A stretch of 16,049 nt of DNA, taken from assembly GCF_018373095.1 (NCBI RefSeq), contig NZ_JAHAHT010000035.1:1-16049 (forward strand), read 5' to 3'. The notes beneath the pieces were generated by a model. It did no database searches. It was given only the letters and a program-made list of their open reading frames with translations, and was not told where the DNA came from. The DNA is from Haemophilus parahaemolyticus. Its GTDB lineage: Bacteria; Pseudomonadota; Gammaproteobacteria; Enterobacterales; Pasteurellaceae. This document shows, piece by piece, positions 1-7,912 of this stretch; position 1 is the first letter of the stretch; every line of letters starts with the position of its first letter. Position numbers and translations under genes: made by a program.

Positions 1-3000
1 ATGTTTTCAAGTTAAACCCTGAACGATTAATCGCTTCCGCTACGTTTTGAGCCGTAACAACCTTGTTCTCTTCCTTCGCTAACGCCGCTTTCGCATCCGT
101 TAATGCTTTTTGTTTCGCTGTATCTGTTGGGTTAGCAGTCGCCTCTCTCTCCGCTTCTGTTACTGCCTCTTTTAATGCCTTAACATCCGGTGCAACCACC
201 TTGCCAGCAGTTGTCGTCAAATCGGCTTTATCAACATCAAACTTGATTTCGCTACGTTTTCCCCCTGCATCCGTTGTCACCGTTACGGTCGTACCATTCC
301 CATCCACAAATGCGACTTTATCACCCGGTTGAACGAGATCTTTGTCGGTTGTACCTTGTTGTAATGTCCAACCGCTTGCGTTGATAGAATCCGCCACGTT
401 TTGTACGGTGGCAATTTGGTTTGCTCCGGCATCAACAAAGGCTTTCTTCGCTGTATCAAATTCCTCTTTTTTCGTCTTTAAATCGCTATTTGCCACATCA
501 TAAGCATCTTTTGCCGTATTGCGTACTGTCTCAGCTTTAGTTTTTTCTTGTTCTAACACAGTCACCCGGTTTTGACGATCTGTCAATGTTGCCTCTTGCT
601 GAGTCAATTTTCGTCCGCGTTGATCCACAACAAACTGAGAGTCCCCTACCTTCTCTCTGGCTTTATTCAGTTCACTTTGTTTTTGAGTGTCATTTGGGTT
701 TCTTTCTACCTCTTTCTCTGCTTTTGCAAGTACGGCTTGGTCTTTTGCTAATATGTCTTGTGCTGTCTTTAACTCTTGCTTTGTTATTTCAATATCGGCT
801 TCTATTGTGCCAACTGCCTCTTTTCCTTTGGTTAAGGCAGTATCCGCTGCTAAATACGCTAATTCTGTTTGTTGATACGCATCGCTTTTCTTACGCCATG
901 TTGTTTGACTATCAACCAATGCCGTTTCAGCAGCATTCATCGCTGCTGTAACCCTTGTATTGTCTGCTTTGGTGGTGTTGTTTGGCGTATTCATCGTACC
1001 ATCAGAATTTGCCGTCACTTCCCCCGTGGTAACTTTCAAACCTACAGGGGTAACCGATAAGGTGCTGTTCACTTCTTTTACATCAAATGTAACATTTGCA
1101 CCTGCCGGTTGTTTTTTAATCTCCGCAGCAGCCACTTTTTGTGCACCAGCGTTCAACTCACCCTTGTCGTTAAAATCGCTTGCTTTATAGAAATCACTCC
1201 CAATTTTGACTAGCTTATGTCCCTCTATGTCTTCTGCTTGATTAATTTCAGCAATATTAACCGCTGTGCCCAAGCCATCTAGGAAGTTCACACGCTCATT
1301 GCTACCAATGTTAGACACGCGGAATTTATTATTGCCGCCCACTTGCCAACCGTTAGTAATGGTTTGAGAAAGTGAACGGGTGATCGCATTTAACTGCGAA
1401 CCATTGACCGCATCGGTGGAATCTTGCGCTACACGACCTGCCGCCACGTTTTTCAACTGGCGTTCTGCACCCGGTGTACCAAAGGAAACCACATCCCCTT
1501 CAGACGTGTTAATACCACCTGCCCATCTGAAGGTGTATTTTGCCTTCAGTGAACCAGTTTCAACCACGTTGCCATCTTCATCGTAAGAAATATCTGTTTG
1601 ACGTGTACCTTTGCTTACCTTATCAGCCACGGCACCCGTACCAATCGCCACCGAATTTTGCATGCTGGCGTGTGTACCCGTACCCAATGCCATTGAACCA
1701 AGTGCATCTGCTCGTGCAGCCGTACCAATCGCTACGCCCATCGCTCCTTTAGAAAGAGAGTAGATCCCCATCGAGATAGAAGCATGACCATTTTTGTTGT
1801 CTGAGCTGCCGTAATTTAAGGAGTCGGTATCTAGGTTATAGCCAGTGATTTCGCGGTACGCATTGGAAAGCTTTTCCCCCGTCACCGTTTCGGTTTTCAC
1901 TATTTTGACATCACGCTTAACGGTCTTACCATTGATTACTTCCGTAATTGTCTCAGTGCCTAGTTCAGGTGTGCCATCCTCCCTTACTTTTTCTTTACTA
2001 TATTCCACGACTTGCTTCGCAGCCGTGCTAATATCCGCCCCACCAATCATAATAGATGAGTGCCCTTGTGCAATGGTGCCTAAACCCATGGCAATCGCAC
2101 CCTGTTCACCTTTAGCCTTCGCCCCTTGACCGATGGCAATGTCGGACACTTGTTCAGCTTTTGCTCCTTGACCGACTGCAACAGAAGAGGTTGTAGCCTC
2201 AGAGCTATCACCGACAGCTACCGCAGATTCTTCAGCCTTTGCCTTATAACCTGCAGCCACCGCAGATTTTTTTGCATTCGCAGCCGTACCTGCCGCTACT
2301 GCATACTTACCATCAGCAAAAGATCCCATACCAATTGCTACCGCTGCTTCTGCATTAGCTTGAACTTGTGAACCTGCACCAATGGCTGTTGCACCAAATG
2401 CACCTTTACGTATTAAAGCATTCGTACCAAGTGCTGTTCCCAATGGTGTTCCTGAATGAGCTTGAGCCCCTAATACTACTGAACCATCTTGTGCATAAGT
2501 CGCTTTAAATGCTGTATCTAACCTGGTACCAACAAGATCATTATAAGTCGCACTAATTGTTTTATCAGATATTTTTGCATCTTGATTGTGATCTATTGTT
2601 TCTGTAACAGCAAAATTTTCTTTGGTTGATTTGTAATATTTTTTATTTGCAAATTGAGTAATGTCATTTCCACCTAAAGCAACAGCGCCATGACCTGCAA
2701 TAGTTTGGGCGCCTATTGCCACAGATTGGTCTCCTATAGCACGTGCATTACGGCCTAAGGCTGTTGCTTCATTAATATCCACATTTGTGTATCCATTAGC
2801 ACCTCCCGCTATTAGTTTATAATCCGCAACATTTTTAACACCAAACGCTTTTTTCAGCACTTCATCATTGTTATCAACATCGGTCGCATTCTCCGCAGGC
2901 ATATTATTGTTCTTAGCATCTAACTTTCTAAATCCTGCTCCAGCACCGGCCCCTACTGCAACAGCAGAGTTTAAAGAAATATCATTTCTATTTACCCCAG

Positions 3001-3751
3001 TATAAGCACCAGTACCAATAGCTACACTGCCTGCATCATGACCTTTAAGATCTTTCCCACCTTTGTTAGTTCCCGACATAGCACCATAACCAATGGCAAT
3101 ACTATAACCACTACCTTGATCTCGAGTATTAGCTTCTCTACCAAAAACAATATCATGGCTTTTACTTGCTTTACTTTTGTAACCAAAAGATATTGACGTC
3201 TCTCCAATGGATTCACTTTCCAAGCCTATGGCATAACTATCGTTACCTGTAGCTTTCGAGCTCATTCCAAATGCCAAAGATGTAGGACCAAGTGCTTGTG
3301 AATCTTTACCGATAGCTACAGAATTATTATGTTGAGAACTAGCACCCTTACCGATAGCTACAGCAAATTGTTTATCTGCTTTCGCTAGATAACCTAAGGC
3401 TATACCGCTTTCTCCACTGGCTTTTGAGTCGCTACCTAAGGCTATACTACTGTTCTTTCCATCGGCTGTTGAGTTTCTACCTATTGCTATAGAGTCGCTA
3501 CCTGTTGCAGTAGCCATCCCAGTTGAATTAATCTGAATCAACCCATTTGCAACAGTCTCAGCTGCATAAGCCGAATGGCCGCTTAATAGCGACAAGGCGA
3601 TGGCTGAAGATTTAATAAAATTCCCTGAGAATGTAACCGCACTTTTTTGTGCATTAGATGAACCTTGCTTTTTATGTGCTTTGGTTAATTCTGAAACAAC
3701 CACCCAAGATTGAGTCGCTTGACTCCATACAACACGGAAAATTTTGTTCAT
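1..3751 (-). CDS. Trimeric autotransporter adhesin (YadA/Hia-type), N-terminal part, truncated by window edge
   Basis: Surface adhesin secreted by the type Vc route: three chains share one outer-membrane barrel and display a fibre. The frame stays open for 1,250 codons from the ATG at 3749-3751 to the window edge. Residues 1-25 (starting MNKIFRVVWSQATQSWVV) are the extended signal peptide region; a hydrophobic core ends in SAYA, so cleavage is likely near residue 63. From about 70 to 760 the chain is YadA-head beta-roll, with 14-residue repeats of the type S-x-A-I-G (SVAIG, SIALG, SDIAIG), interrupted near 358 and 566 by GG-x-D-I inserts; the second carries YREITG and HASISMG. A neck (DAVNGSQL) lies at 780-787. 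Residues about 933-1107 are a charged Ala/Lys/Glu/Gln-rich coiled-coil stalk. Then come Hia-like modules beginning NVA-x-x-IN-x-SG(W/F) near 1128 and 1246. The C-terminal anchor lies outside the window. A weak ribosome site (AGAGA) precedes the ATG. Class assignment is firm; receptor and name are unknown. Confidence 0.95.
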   Translation of the reverse strand, partial: MNKIFRVVWSQATQSWVVVSELTKAHKKQGSSNAQKSAVTFSGNFIKSSAIALSLLSGHSAYAAETVANGLIQINSTGMATATGSDSIAIGRNSTADGKNSSIALGSDSKASGESGIALGYLAKADKQFAVAIGKGASSQHNNSVAIGKDSQALGPTSLAFGMSSKATGNDSYAIGLESESIGETSISFGYKSKASKSHDIVFGREANTRDQGSGYSIAIGYGAMSGTNKGGKDLKGHDAGSVAIGTGAYTGVNRNDISLNSAVAVGAGAGAGFRKLDAKNNNMPAENATDVDNNDEVLKKAFGVKNVADYKLIAGGANGYTNVDINEATALGRNARAIGDQSVAIGAQTIAGHGAVALGGNDITQFANKKYYKSTKENFAVTETIDHNQDAKISDKTISATYNDLVGTRLDTAFKATYAQDGSVVLGAQAHSGTPLGTALGTNALIRKGAFGATAIGAGSQVQANAEAAVAIGMGSFADGKYAVAAGTAANAKKSAVAAGYKAKAEESAVAVGDSSEATTSSVAVGQGAKAEQVSDIAIGQGAKAKGEQGAIAMGLGTIAQGHSSIMIGGADISTAAKQVVEYSKEKVREDGTPELGTETITEVINGKTVKRDVKIVKTETVTGEKLSNAYREITGYNLDTDSLNYGSSDNKNGHASISMGIYSLSKGAMGVAIGTAARADALGSMALGTGTHASMQNSVAIGTGAVADKVSKGTRQTDISYDEDGNVVETGSLKAKYTFRWAGGINTSEGDVVSFGTPGAERQLKNVAAGRVAQDSTDAVNGSQLNAITRSLSQTITNGWQVGGNNKFRVSNIGSNERVNFLDGLGTAVNIAEINQAEDIEGHKLVKIGSDFYKASDFNDKGELNAGAQKVAAAEIKKQPAGANVTFDVKEVNSTLSVTPVGLKVTTGEVTANSDGTMNTPNNTTKADNTRVTAAMNAAETALVDSQTTWRKKSDAYQQTELAYLAADTALTKGKEAVGTIEADIEITKQELKTAQDILAKDQAVLAKAEKEVERNPNDTQKQSELNKAREKVGDSQFVVDQRGRKLTQQEATLTDRQNRVTVLEQEKTKAETVRNTAKDAYDVANSDLKTKKEEFDTAKKAFVDAGANQIATVQNVADSINASGWTLQQGTTDKDLVQPGDKVAFVDGNGTTVTVTTDAGGKRSEIKFDVDKADLTTTAGKVVAPDVKALKEAVTEAEREATANPTDTAKQKALTDAKAALAKEENKVVTAQNVAEAINRSGFNLKT

Positions 3752-3823
3752 AAAATATCTCTATAACTATGTTAGAAAATAATGTTTAACCCTATTTATT
3801 TTTAGGGAAAGTATACTGATTGA

Positions 3824-3851
3824 ATTATATAACTTTAGTACTTAAATTCAA
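3824..3851 (-). promoter_or_regulatory. Predicted sigma70 promoter of the adhesin gene
   Basis: Read on the minus strand, TTGAAT (3846-3851) and TATAAT (3824-3829) are separated by 16 bp. Transcription would begin near 3817, giving a leader of about 65 nt. That leader contains a short dyad, CCCTA/TAGGG, around 3790-3808. This is the best match in the intergenic region for this direction. No long homopolymer or short-repeat tract suited to phase variation is present; the longest run is seven T at 3865-3871, upstream of the -35 element. Confidence 0.55.
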
Positions 3852-4084
3852 TTTTAAAATACTGTTTTTTTACGATAATTTACATAAACAAATCCATAAA
3901 AATTTAAGGCAATCGTTTACTTCTATTAAACTAAAATAATTAATAAAAGAATCGAAATATTAGAATAAACTGACTCATTGTCTGCTTTTATTTTTCAGTC
4001 ATATTTATTAAAAATTTTCATAATGAATTAGAAAATTATGAGGTTGCATAATGTAAGAAAAAGTTAGAAGATGTGAACCAAGCA

Positions 4085-4108
4085 GTTTAGACGGCTAAAC
4101 GTCTAAAC
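4085..4108 (+). promoter_or_regulatory. MetJ operator (two tandem met boxes) upstream of metE
   Basis: Two adjacent octamers, AGACGGCT (4089-4096) and AAACGTCT (4097-4104), each match the MetJ met-box consensus AGACGTCT at seven of eight positions. A tandem pair is the minimal arrangement that MetJ dimers bind cooperatively with S-adenosylmethionine. The same bases lie in a perfect 9-bp inverted repeat, GTTTAGACG (4085-4093) and CGTCTAAAC (4100-4108), with a 6-nt spacer. Its position before metE, a classic MetJ target, supports repression by methionine/SAM. The inference rests on sequence match and context. Confidence 0.75.
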
Positions 4109-4138
4109 AAACCCAATTTAAAATAGCAGGAGTACATT

Positions 4139-6409
4139 ATGACAACAGCACACATCTTAGGTTTTCCTCGTGTAGGAGCAAAACGTGAATTAAAATTTGC
4201 ACAAGAACGTTATTGGCGTAAAGAATTAGCAGAGCAAGATTTATTAGATTTAGCGAAAGCATTGCGTGAAAAAAACTGGAAACATCAAGCAGCAGCGAAC
4301 GCGGATTTCGTTGCAGTAGGCGATTTCACGTTCTACGATCATATTTTAGATTTACAAGTGGCAACAGGGGCAATTCCTGCTCGTTTTGGTTTTGATAGCC
4401 AAAATTTAACCCTTGATCAATATTTCCAGCTTGCACGTGGTAACAAAGATCAATTTGCGATTGAAATGACCAAATGGTTTGATACGAACTATCACTATCT
4501 TGTGCCTGAGTTCCAAAAATCGACCGCTTTCAAAGCAAATCCAGCTCATTACGTGAATCAAATTAGTGAAGCAAAAGCGTTAGGCTTAAACTTTAAACCT
4601 GTGATTGTTGGTCCATTAACATTCTTATGGTTAGGTAAAGAAAAAGGCGAAGCATTTAACCGTTTCGATTTATTAAATCAATTAGTGCCTGTTTATGTTG
4701 AAATCTTAAACGCATTAGTGGCTGAAGGTGCAGAGTGGATTCAAATTGATGAGCCTGCATTAGCATTAGACTTACCTGCAGAATGGGTTGAAGCCTATAA
4801 ATCTGTTTACGCTGAATTAAGCAAAGTGAACGCAAAATTATTGTTAGCTACTTATTTTGGTTCCGTTGCACAACACGCTGAGTTATTAAAAGCCTTACCT
4901 GTTGCAGGCTTGCATTTAGATTTAGTGCGCGCACCAGAACAGCTTGCAGCATTTGAAGATTACAGCAAAGTGTTATCAGCTGGCGTGATTGAAGGCCGTA
5001 ATATCTGGCGTGCAAACTTAAACAAAGTGTTAGATGTATTAGAGCCATTAAAAGCAAAATTAGGCGAGCGTTTATGGATTGCACCAAGCTGTTCATTATT
5101 GCACACCCCATTTGACTTAGAAGTGGAAGTACAATTAAAAGAGAAAAATCCTGCACTTTATAGCTGGTTATCTTTCACGCTACAAAAAGTGGAAGAATTA
5201 AACGTATTAAAACAAGCGTTAAATCATGGTAGAGCGTCTGTACAAGTGGCATTAGATGCAAGCCAAGCGGCAGCTGATGCACGTGCAACGTCAAAAGAAA
5301 TTCATCGTCCTGAAGTAGCGGAGCGTTTAGCAAACTTGCCAAAAGGTGCGGATCAACGTAAATCGCCATTTGCAGAGCGTATTGTTAAGCAAAATGCGTG
5401 GTTAAATTTACCGCTTCTACCAACTACAAACATTGGTTCATTCCCGCAAACGACAGAAATTCGTCACGCCCGTGCTAGCTTCAAAAAAGGCGAGTTATCC
5501 CTTGCAGATTACGAAGCGGCAATGAAAAAAGAAATTGAATATGTGGTACGTCGCCAAGAAGAATTAGACTTAGATGTGTTAGTTCACGGCGAAGCAGAGC
5601 GTAACGATATGGTGGAATACTTCGGCGAATTATTAGATGGTTTTGCCTTCACTAAATTTGGTTGGGTACAAAGCTACGGTTCACGTTGTGTAAAACCGCC
5701 AGTGATTTACGGCGATGTAACTCGCCCAGAGCCAATGACAGTACGTTGGTCTCAATATGCTCAAAGTTTAACTAATCGTGTAATGAAAGGAATGCTTACA
5801 GGCCCTGTGACTATTTTACAATGGTCATTTGTGCGTAACGATATTCCACGTTCAACCGTATGTAAACAAATCGGCGTAGCGTTATCTGATGAAGTGTTAG
5901 ATTTAGAAGCAGCGGGCATTAAAGTTATTCAAATCGATGAGCCAGCCATTCGTGAAGGTTTACCACTTAAACGTGCAGATTGGGACGCATACTTACAATG
6001 GGCAGGAGAAGCATTCCGTTTAAGCTCAATGGGCGTGCAAGATGATACGCAAATTCACACTCATATGTGTTACTCTGAGTTTAACGACATCTTACCAGCC
6101 ATTGCCGCATTAGATGCGGACGTAATTACCATCGAAACTTCACGTTCAGATATGGAATTATTAGATGCCTTCGTGAAATTCAACTACCCGAATGACATCG
6201 GTCCAGGTGTGTATGATATCCACAGCCCACGTGTACCAACCGCAGGTGAAATTGAACACTTATTACGCAAAGCATTAAAAGTAATTCCAAAAGAACGCTT
6301 ATGGGTAAACCCAGACTGCGGTTTAAAAACACGTGGTTGGACAGAAACTATCGATCAATTAAAAGTGATGGTGGATGTAACCAAAAAATTACGTGCGGAA
6401 TTAGCGTAA
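4139..6409 (+). CDS. metE: 5-methyltetrahydropteroyltriglutamate--homocysteine methyltransferase (cobalamin-independent methionine synthase)
   Basis: Cytosolic enzyme for the last step of methionine synthesis, moving a methyl group from methyl-tetrahydropteroyl-polyglutamate to homocysteine without vitamin B12. The 756-residue product has the normal family length and two domains: an N-terminal folate-binding half beginning ILGFPRVGAKRELKFA, and a C-terminal catalytic half with LPTTNIGSFPQT. The zinc ligands are visible as H642 and C644 (THMCYSEF), E666 (TIETSRS) and C727 (NPDCGLKTRG), each one residue later than in the E. coli enzyme. The ATG follows AGGAG (4128-4132) at good spacing. It stands alone, divergent from the adhesin and convergent with yggS, and the upstream met boxes predict MetJ repression. 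The reading frame is intact. Confidence 0.98.
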   Translation: MTTAHILGFPRVGAKRELKFAQERYWRKELAEQDLLDLAKALREKNWKHQAAANADFVAVGDFTFYDHILDLQVATGAIPARFGFDSQNLTLDQYFQLARGNKDQFAIEMTKWFDTNYHYLVPEFQKSTAFKANPAHYVNQISEAKALGLNFKPVIVGPLTFLWLGKEKGEAFNRFDLLNQLVPVYVEILNALVAEGAEWIQIDEPALALDLPAEWVEAYKSVYAELSKVNAKLLLATYFGSVAQHAELLKALPVAGLHLDLVRAPEQLAAFEDYSKVLSAGVIEGRNIWRANLNKVLDVLEPLKAKLGERLWIAPSCSLLHTPFDLEVEVQLKEKNPALYSWLSFTLQKVEELNVLKQALNHGRASVQVALDASQAAADARATSKEIHRPEVAERLANLPKGADQRKSPFAERIVKQNAWLNLPLLPTTNIGSFPQTTEIRHARASFKKGELSLADYEAAMKKEIEYVVRRQEELDLDVLVHGEAERNDMVEYFGELLDGFAFTKFGWVQSYGSRCVKPPVIYGDVTRPEPMTVRWSQYAQSLTNRVMKGMLTGPVTILQWSFVRNDIPRSTVCKQIGVALSDEVLDLEAAGIKVIQIDEPAIREGLPLKRADWDAYLQWAGEAFRLSSMGVQDDTQIHTHMCYSEFNDILPAIAALDADVITIETSRSDMELLDAFVKFNYPNDIGPGVYDIHSPRVPTAGEIEHLLRKALKVIPKERLWVNPDCGLKTRGWTETIDQLKVMVDVTKKLRAELA

Positions 6410-6441
6410 ATTTTAAGTTTATCATCATTTAACGATAGCTT

Positions 6442-6476
6442 AAGGACTGAAGTTGTATCTTACAACTTCAGTCCTT
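6442..6476. terminator. Perfect 16-bp inverted repeat between metE and yggS, probable shared terminator
   Basis: Arms at 6442-6457 and 6461-6476 are perfectly complementary (AAGGACTGAAGTTGTA and its reverse complement) around a 3-nt loop, TCT. The right arm encodes the last codons of yggS, and the loop contains the final base of its TAA stop read on the minus strand. The position between convergent genes fits a bidirectional terminator. The U-tract is weak in both directions, so intrinsic termination is likely but not certain. Confidence 0.55.
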
Positions 6477-7158
6477 TGTGATAATCCCTCGCCCCAAAAA
6501 TCGCCGTGCCAATACGCACCATCGTTGAGCCACATTCAATTGCACTTGCCATATCATCCGACATTCCCATTGAGAGTGTGTCAATTCCTTCAAACTGCTG
6601 TTGCAAGCGGTCGAAAAGATCTTTCATTTTGCGTAATGCAATTTTCTGCTGTGCTGGCTCACTTTCAGGCTTTGGGATTGCCATCAAACCGCGTAATTTT
6701 AAACGTGGAAGCTGGCTAATTTTTTCTGCAAGTGGCAACATCTCCGCTGGTAAAATCCCCGATTTTGAGCTTTCATCACTAATATTGATCTGAATAAGCA
6801 CATTAAGCGGAGGCAAATGCTCAGGGCGTTGTTCGTTCAAACGTTCAGCAATTTTGAGGCGATCCACCGTTTGAATCCAATCAAAATTTTCCGCCACCAA
6901 TCGGCTTTTGTTTGATTGTAACGGGCCAATAAAATGCCATTCAAGCGCTTTATTTTCAGCAAAATAGGTGATTTTTTCTACGCCTTCTTGCACATAATTT
7001 TCACCAAACACGAGCTGCCCTGCGTAAATAGCTTCTGCAATCGCCTGCACAGGCTTGGTTTTAGAAACGGCTAATAAACGTACATTTTCACGTTGATATT
7101 GACGAGAAATTTGCTCAATTTGATGATGAATGCGAGATAAATTTTCAGAAATCGACAT
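6460..7158 (-). CDS. yggS: YggS-family pyridoxal phosphate homeostasis protein
   Basis: Cytosolic PLP-binding protein of the YggS/PROSC family (COG0325). It has an alanine-racemase-like single TIM-barrel fold, no demonstrated enzyme activity, and a role in vitamin B6 and amino-acid homeostasis. The PLP lysine is K33 in AVSKTKP. Other family signatures are FGENYVQEG, EWHFIGPLQSNK, INISDESSKSG, LRGLMAIP and the C-terminal SMGMSDDM...GSTMVRIGTAIFG. I chose the ATG at 7156-7158, which gives 232 residues close to the usual length of about 234 and follows GAGAAGAG. A longer frame from a TTG at 7200 adds 14 residues with no homologous counterpart. The stop lies inside the inverted repeat shared with metE. 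The gene is divergent from kdsC, with only 66 bp between the two starts. Confidence 0.95.
   Translation of the reverse strand: MSISENLSRIHHQIEQISRQYQRENVRLLAVSKTKPVQAIAEAIYAGQLVFGENYVQEGVEKITYFAENKALEWHFIGPLQSNKSRLVAENFDWIQTVDRLKIAERLNEQRPEHLPPLNVLIQINISDESSKSGILPAEMLPLAEKISQLPRLKLRGLMAIPKPESEPAQQKIALRKMKDLFDRLQQQFEGIDTLSMGMSDDMASAIECGSTMVRIGTAIFGARDYHKGLKL
6603..6612 (+). repeat. DNA uptake signal sequence, Apl-type, inside yggS
   Basis: GCAAGCGGTC on the plus strand, one base from the ACAAGCGGTC core, lies within the 3' half of yggS and is followed by the A-rich bases usual for the extended signal. Confidence 0.6.
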
Positions 7159-7188
7159 AACTCTTCTCTTTTTTGCATGGCTAAAGGC

Positions 7189-7194
7189 TATAAT
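7189..7194 (+). promoter_or_regulatory. Candidate -10 element for kdsC
   Basis: TATAAT at 7189-7194 is a perfect -10 hexamer lying 30 bp upstream of the kdsC start. The stretch where the -35 should be is T-rich and has no clear hexamer, so the assignment is tentative. It sits in the 66-bp gap between the yggS and kdsC starts. Confidence 0.35.
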
Positions 7195-7224
7195 AGTCAA
7201 ATCATATCATAAAAGGATACCACA

Positions 7225-7761
7225 ATGGATTTAACCAGAATTAAATTAGTGATTACTGATGTCGATGGCGTGCTTACCGATGGCGGTTTGTATTACACCG
7301 CAGAAGGTGAAGTAATGAAACGCTTTCACGTACACGATGGCTTGGGTGTAAAAATGTTGCAAAGCTGCGGCATTCAAGTTGCCGTGATTTCAGGTGGCGA
7401 TCACCCTTTGCTTCGCAAACGCCTTGAAGTGCTAAAAATTAAACTCGCACATTTAGGTAAAATGGAAAAACGCTCAGCCTGTTTTGATATTATGCAACAA
7501 GCAGGCGTCACCCCAGAACAAACTGCTTTTATCGGCGATGATACTCTTGATTTGCCTGCTTTTGAAGTATGCGGTTTAGCCATTGCCACAAAAAATGCCC
7601 ACGATTATGTGAAAGAAAAAGCTGATTGGGTGTTAGAAAAATCAGGCGGTGAAGGGGCTTTCCGTGAAGTATCGGATAAAATTTTAGACGCTCAAGGTTT
7701 TAGTGAGATTTTCCGCACAGCGGATGGATTTTTGACCATTGCGGAGAAGATGGCACAGTAA
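7225..7761 (+). CDS. kdsC: 3-deoxy-D-manno-octulosonate 8-phosphate phosphatase
   Basis: Cytosolic HAD-superfamily phosphatase that removes phosphate from KDO-8-P to give KDO, needed for the inner core of lipopolysaccharide or lipooligosaccharide. The 178-residue chain is the compact tetrameric C0-type HAD protein. Motif I is ITDVDGVLTDGG, with nucleophile D12 and acid/base D14; motif II is S56 in AVISGG; motif IV is GDDTLDLP, with D105, D106 and D109. The C-terminal GGEGAFREVSDKIL matches the conserved tail that closes the neighbouring subunit's active site. The protein strongly resembles the H. influenzae KdsC (YrbI-type) enzyme. The start follows AAGGAT at normal spacing. Unlike in enterobacteria, no kdsD, lptC or lptA gene is adjacent. 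Confidence 0.95.
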   Translation: MDLTRIKLVITDVDGVLTDGGLYYTAEGEVMKRFHVHDGLGVKMLQSCGIQVAVISGGDHPLLRKRLEVLKIKLAHLGKMEKRSACFDIMQQAGVTPEQTAFIGDDTLDLPAFEVCGLAIATKNAHDYVKEKADWVLEKSGGEGAFREVSDKILDAQGFSEIFRTADGFLTIAEKMAQ

Positions 7762-7842
7762 TAGGCAGCTCCTGTTTCTTTATCTTCAAGTACTGAAAGT
7801 ACAATCTAAAAATGGTATTTTCTTATGCCTATTCATAAATAT

Positions 7843-7872
7843 TAAACATAGCGTATAAATTTCAGGTAAAAT
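7843..7872 (+). promoter_or_regulatory. Weak candidate promoter for sodC
   Basis: TAAACA (7843-7848) and TAAAAT (7867-7872) are spaced 18 bp apart, with the -10 element 40 bp upstream of the sodC start. The -35 match is only four of six. A small hairpin, CACCA/TGGTG with loop ATTC at 7879-7892 and followed by CTTTT, lies just downstream. It could be part of the leader or a weak kdsC terminator. Confidence 0.3.
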
Positions 7873-7912
7873 AGCAAACACCAATTCTGGTGCTTTTAAA
7901 GAGGAAATTAGG

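Larger units (their letters stand above)
3752..4138. other. Divergent control region between adhesin and metE
   Basis: This 387-bp non-coding stretch is very AT-rich and separates two divergently transcribed genes. It holds the predicted adhesin promoter on the left and the MetJ box pair plus metE ribosome site on the right. For metE, CATAAT at 4047-4052 is a possible -10 element, but no good -35 hexamer sits at the right distance. I saw no MetR-type TGAA-N5-TTCA site; TTCATAATGAA near 4018-4028 has the arms in the opposite order. The middle, about 3855-4015, shows no recognisable element. Confidence 0.6.

Noticed and set aside
63..2371. A series of plus-strand open frames of 60-120 codons
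   Set aside because: They lie antisense to the continuous adhesin frame, have no ribosome sites and show low-complexity Ser/Thr/Ala composition that mirrors the repetitive adhesin sequence.
2000..3500. Regularly spaced short repeats that could suggest a CRISPR array
   Set aside because: The period is 42 bp without unique spacers, the repeats are imperfect and in frame, and they encode the YadA-head motif.
3865..3871. Seven-T run upstream of the adhesin as a phase-variation tract
   Set aside because: It is short for slippage control, lies upstream of the predicted -35 element, and is unremarkable in such AT-rich DNA.
4018..4028. TTCATAATGAA as a MetR site for metE
   Set aside because: The MetR consensus is TGAA-N5-TTCA; here the arms are reversed and the spacer is three bases, so it does not match.
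4848..5369. Minus-strand open frames inside metE
   Set aside because: They are antisense shadows of an intact, highly conserved gene, without ribosome sites or recognisable motifs.
7159..7200. Longer yggS start at TTG 7200
   Set aside because: It adds 14 residues absent from the family, and the ATG at 7158 has a ribosome site and gives the expected length.
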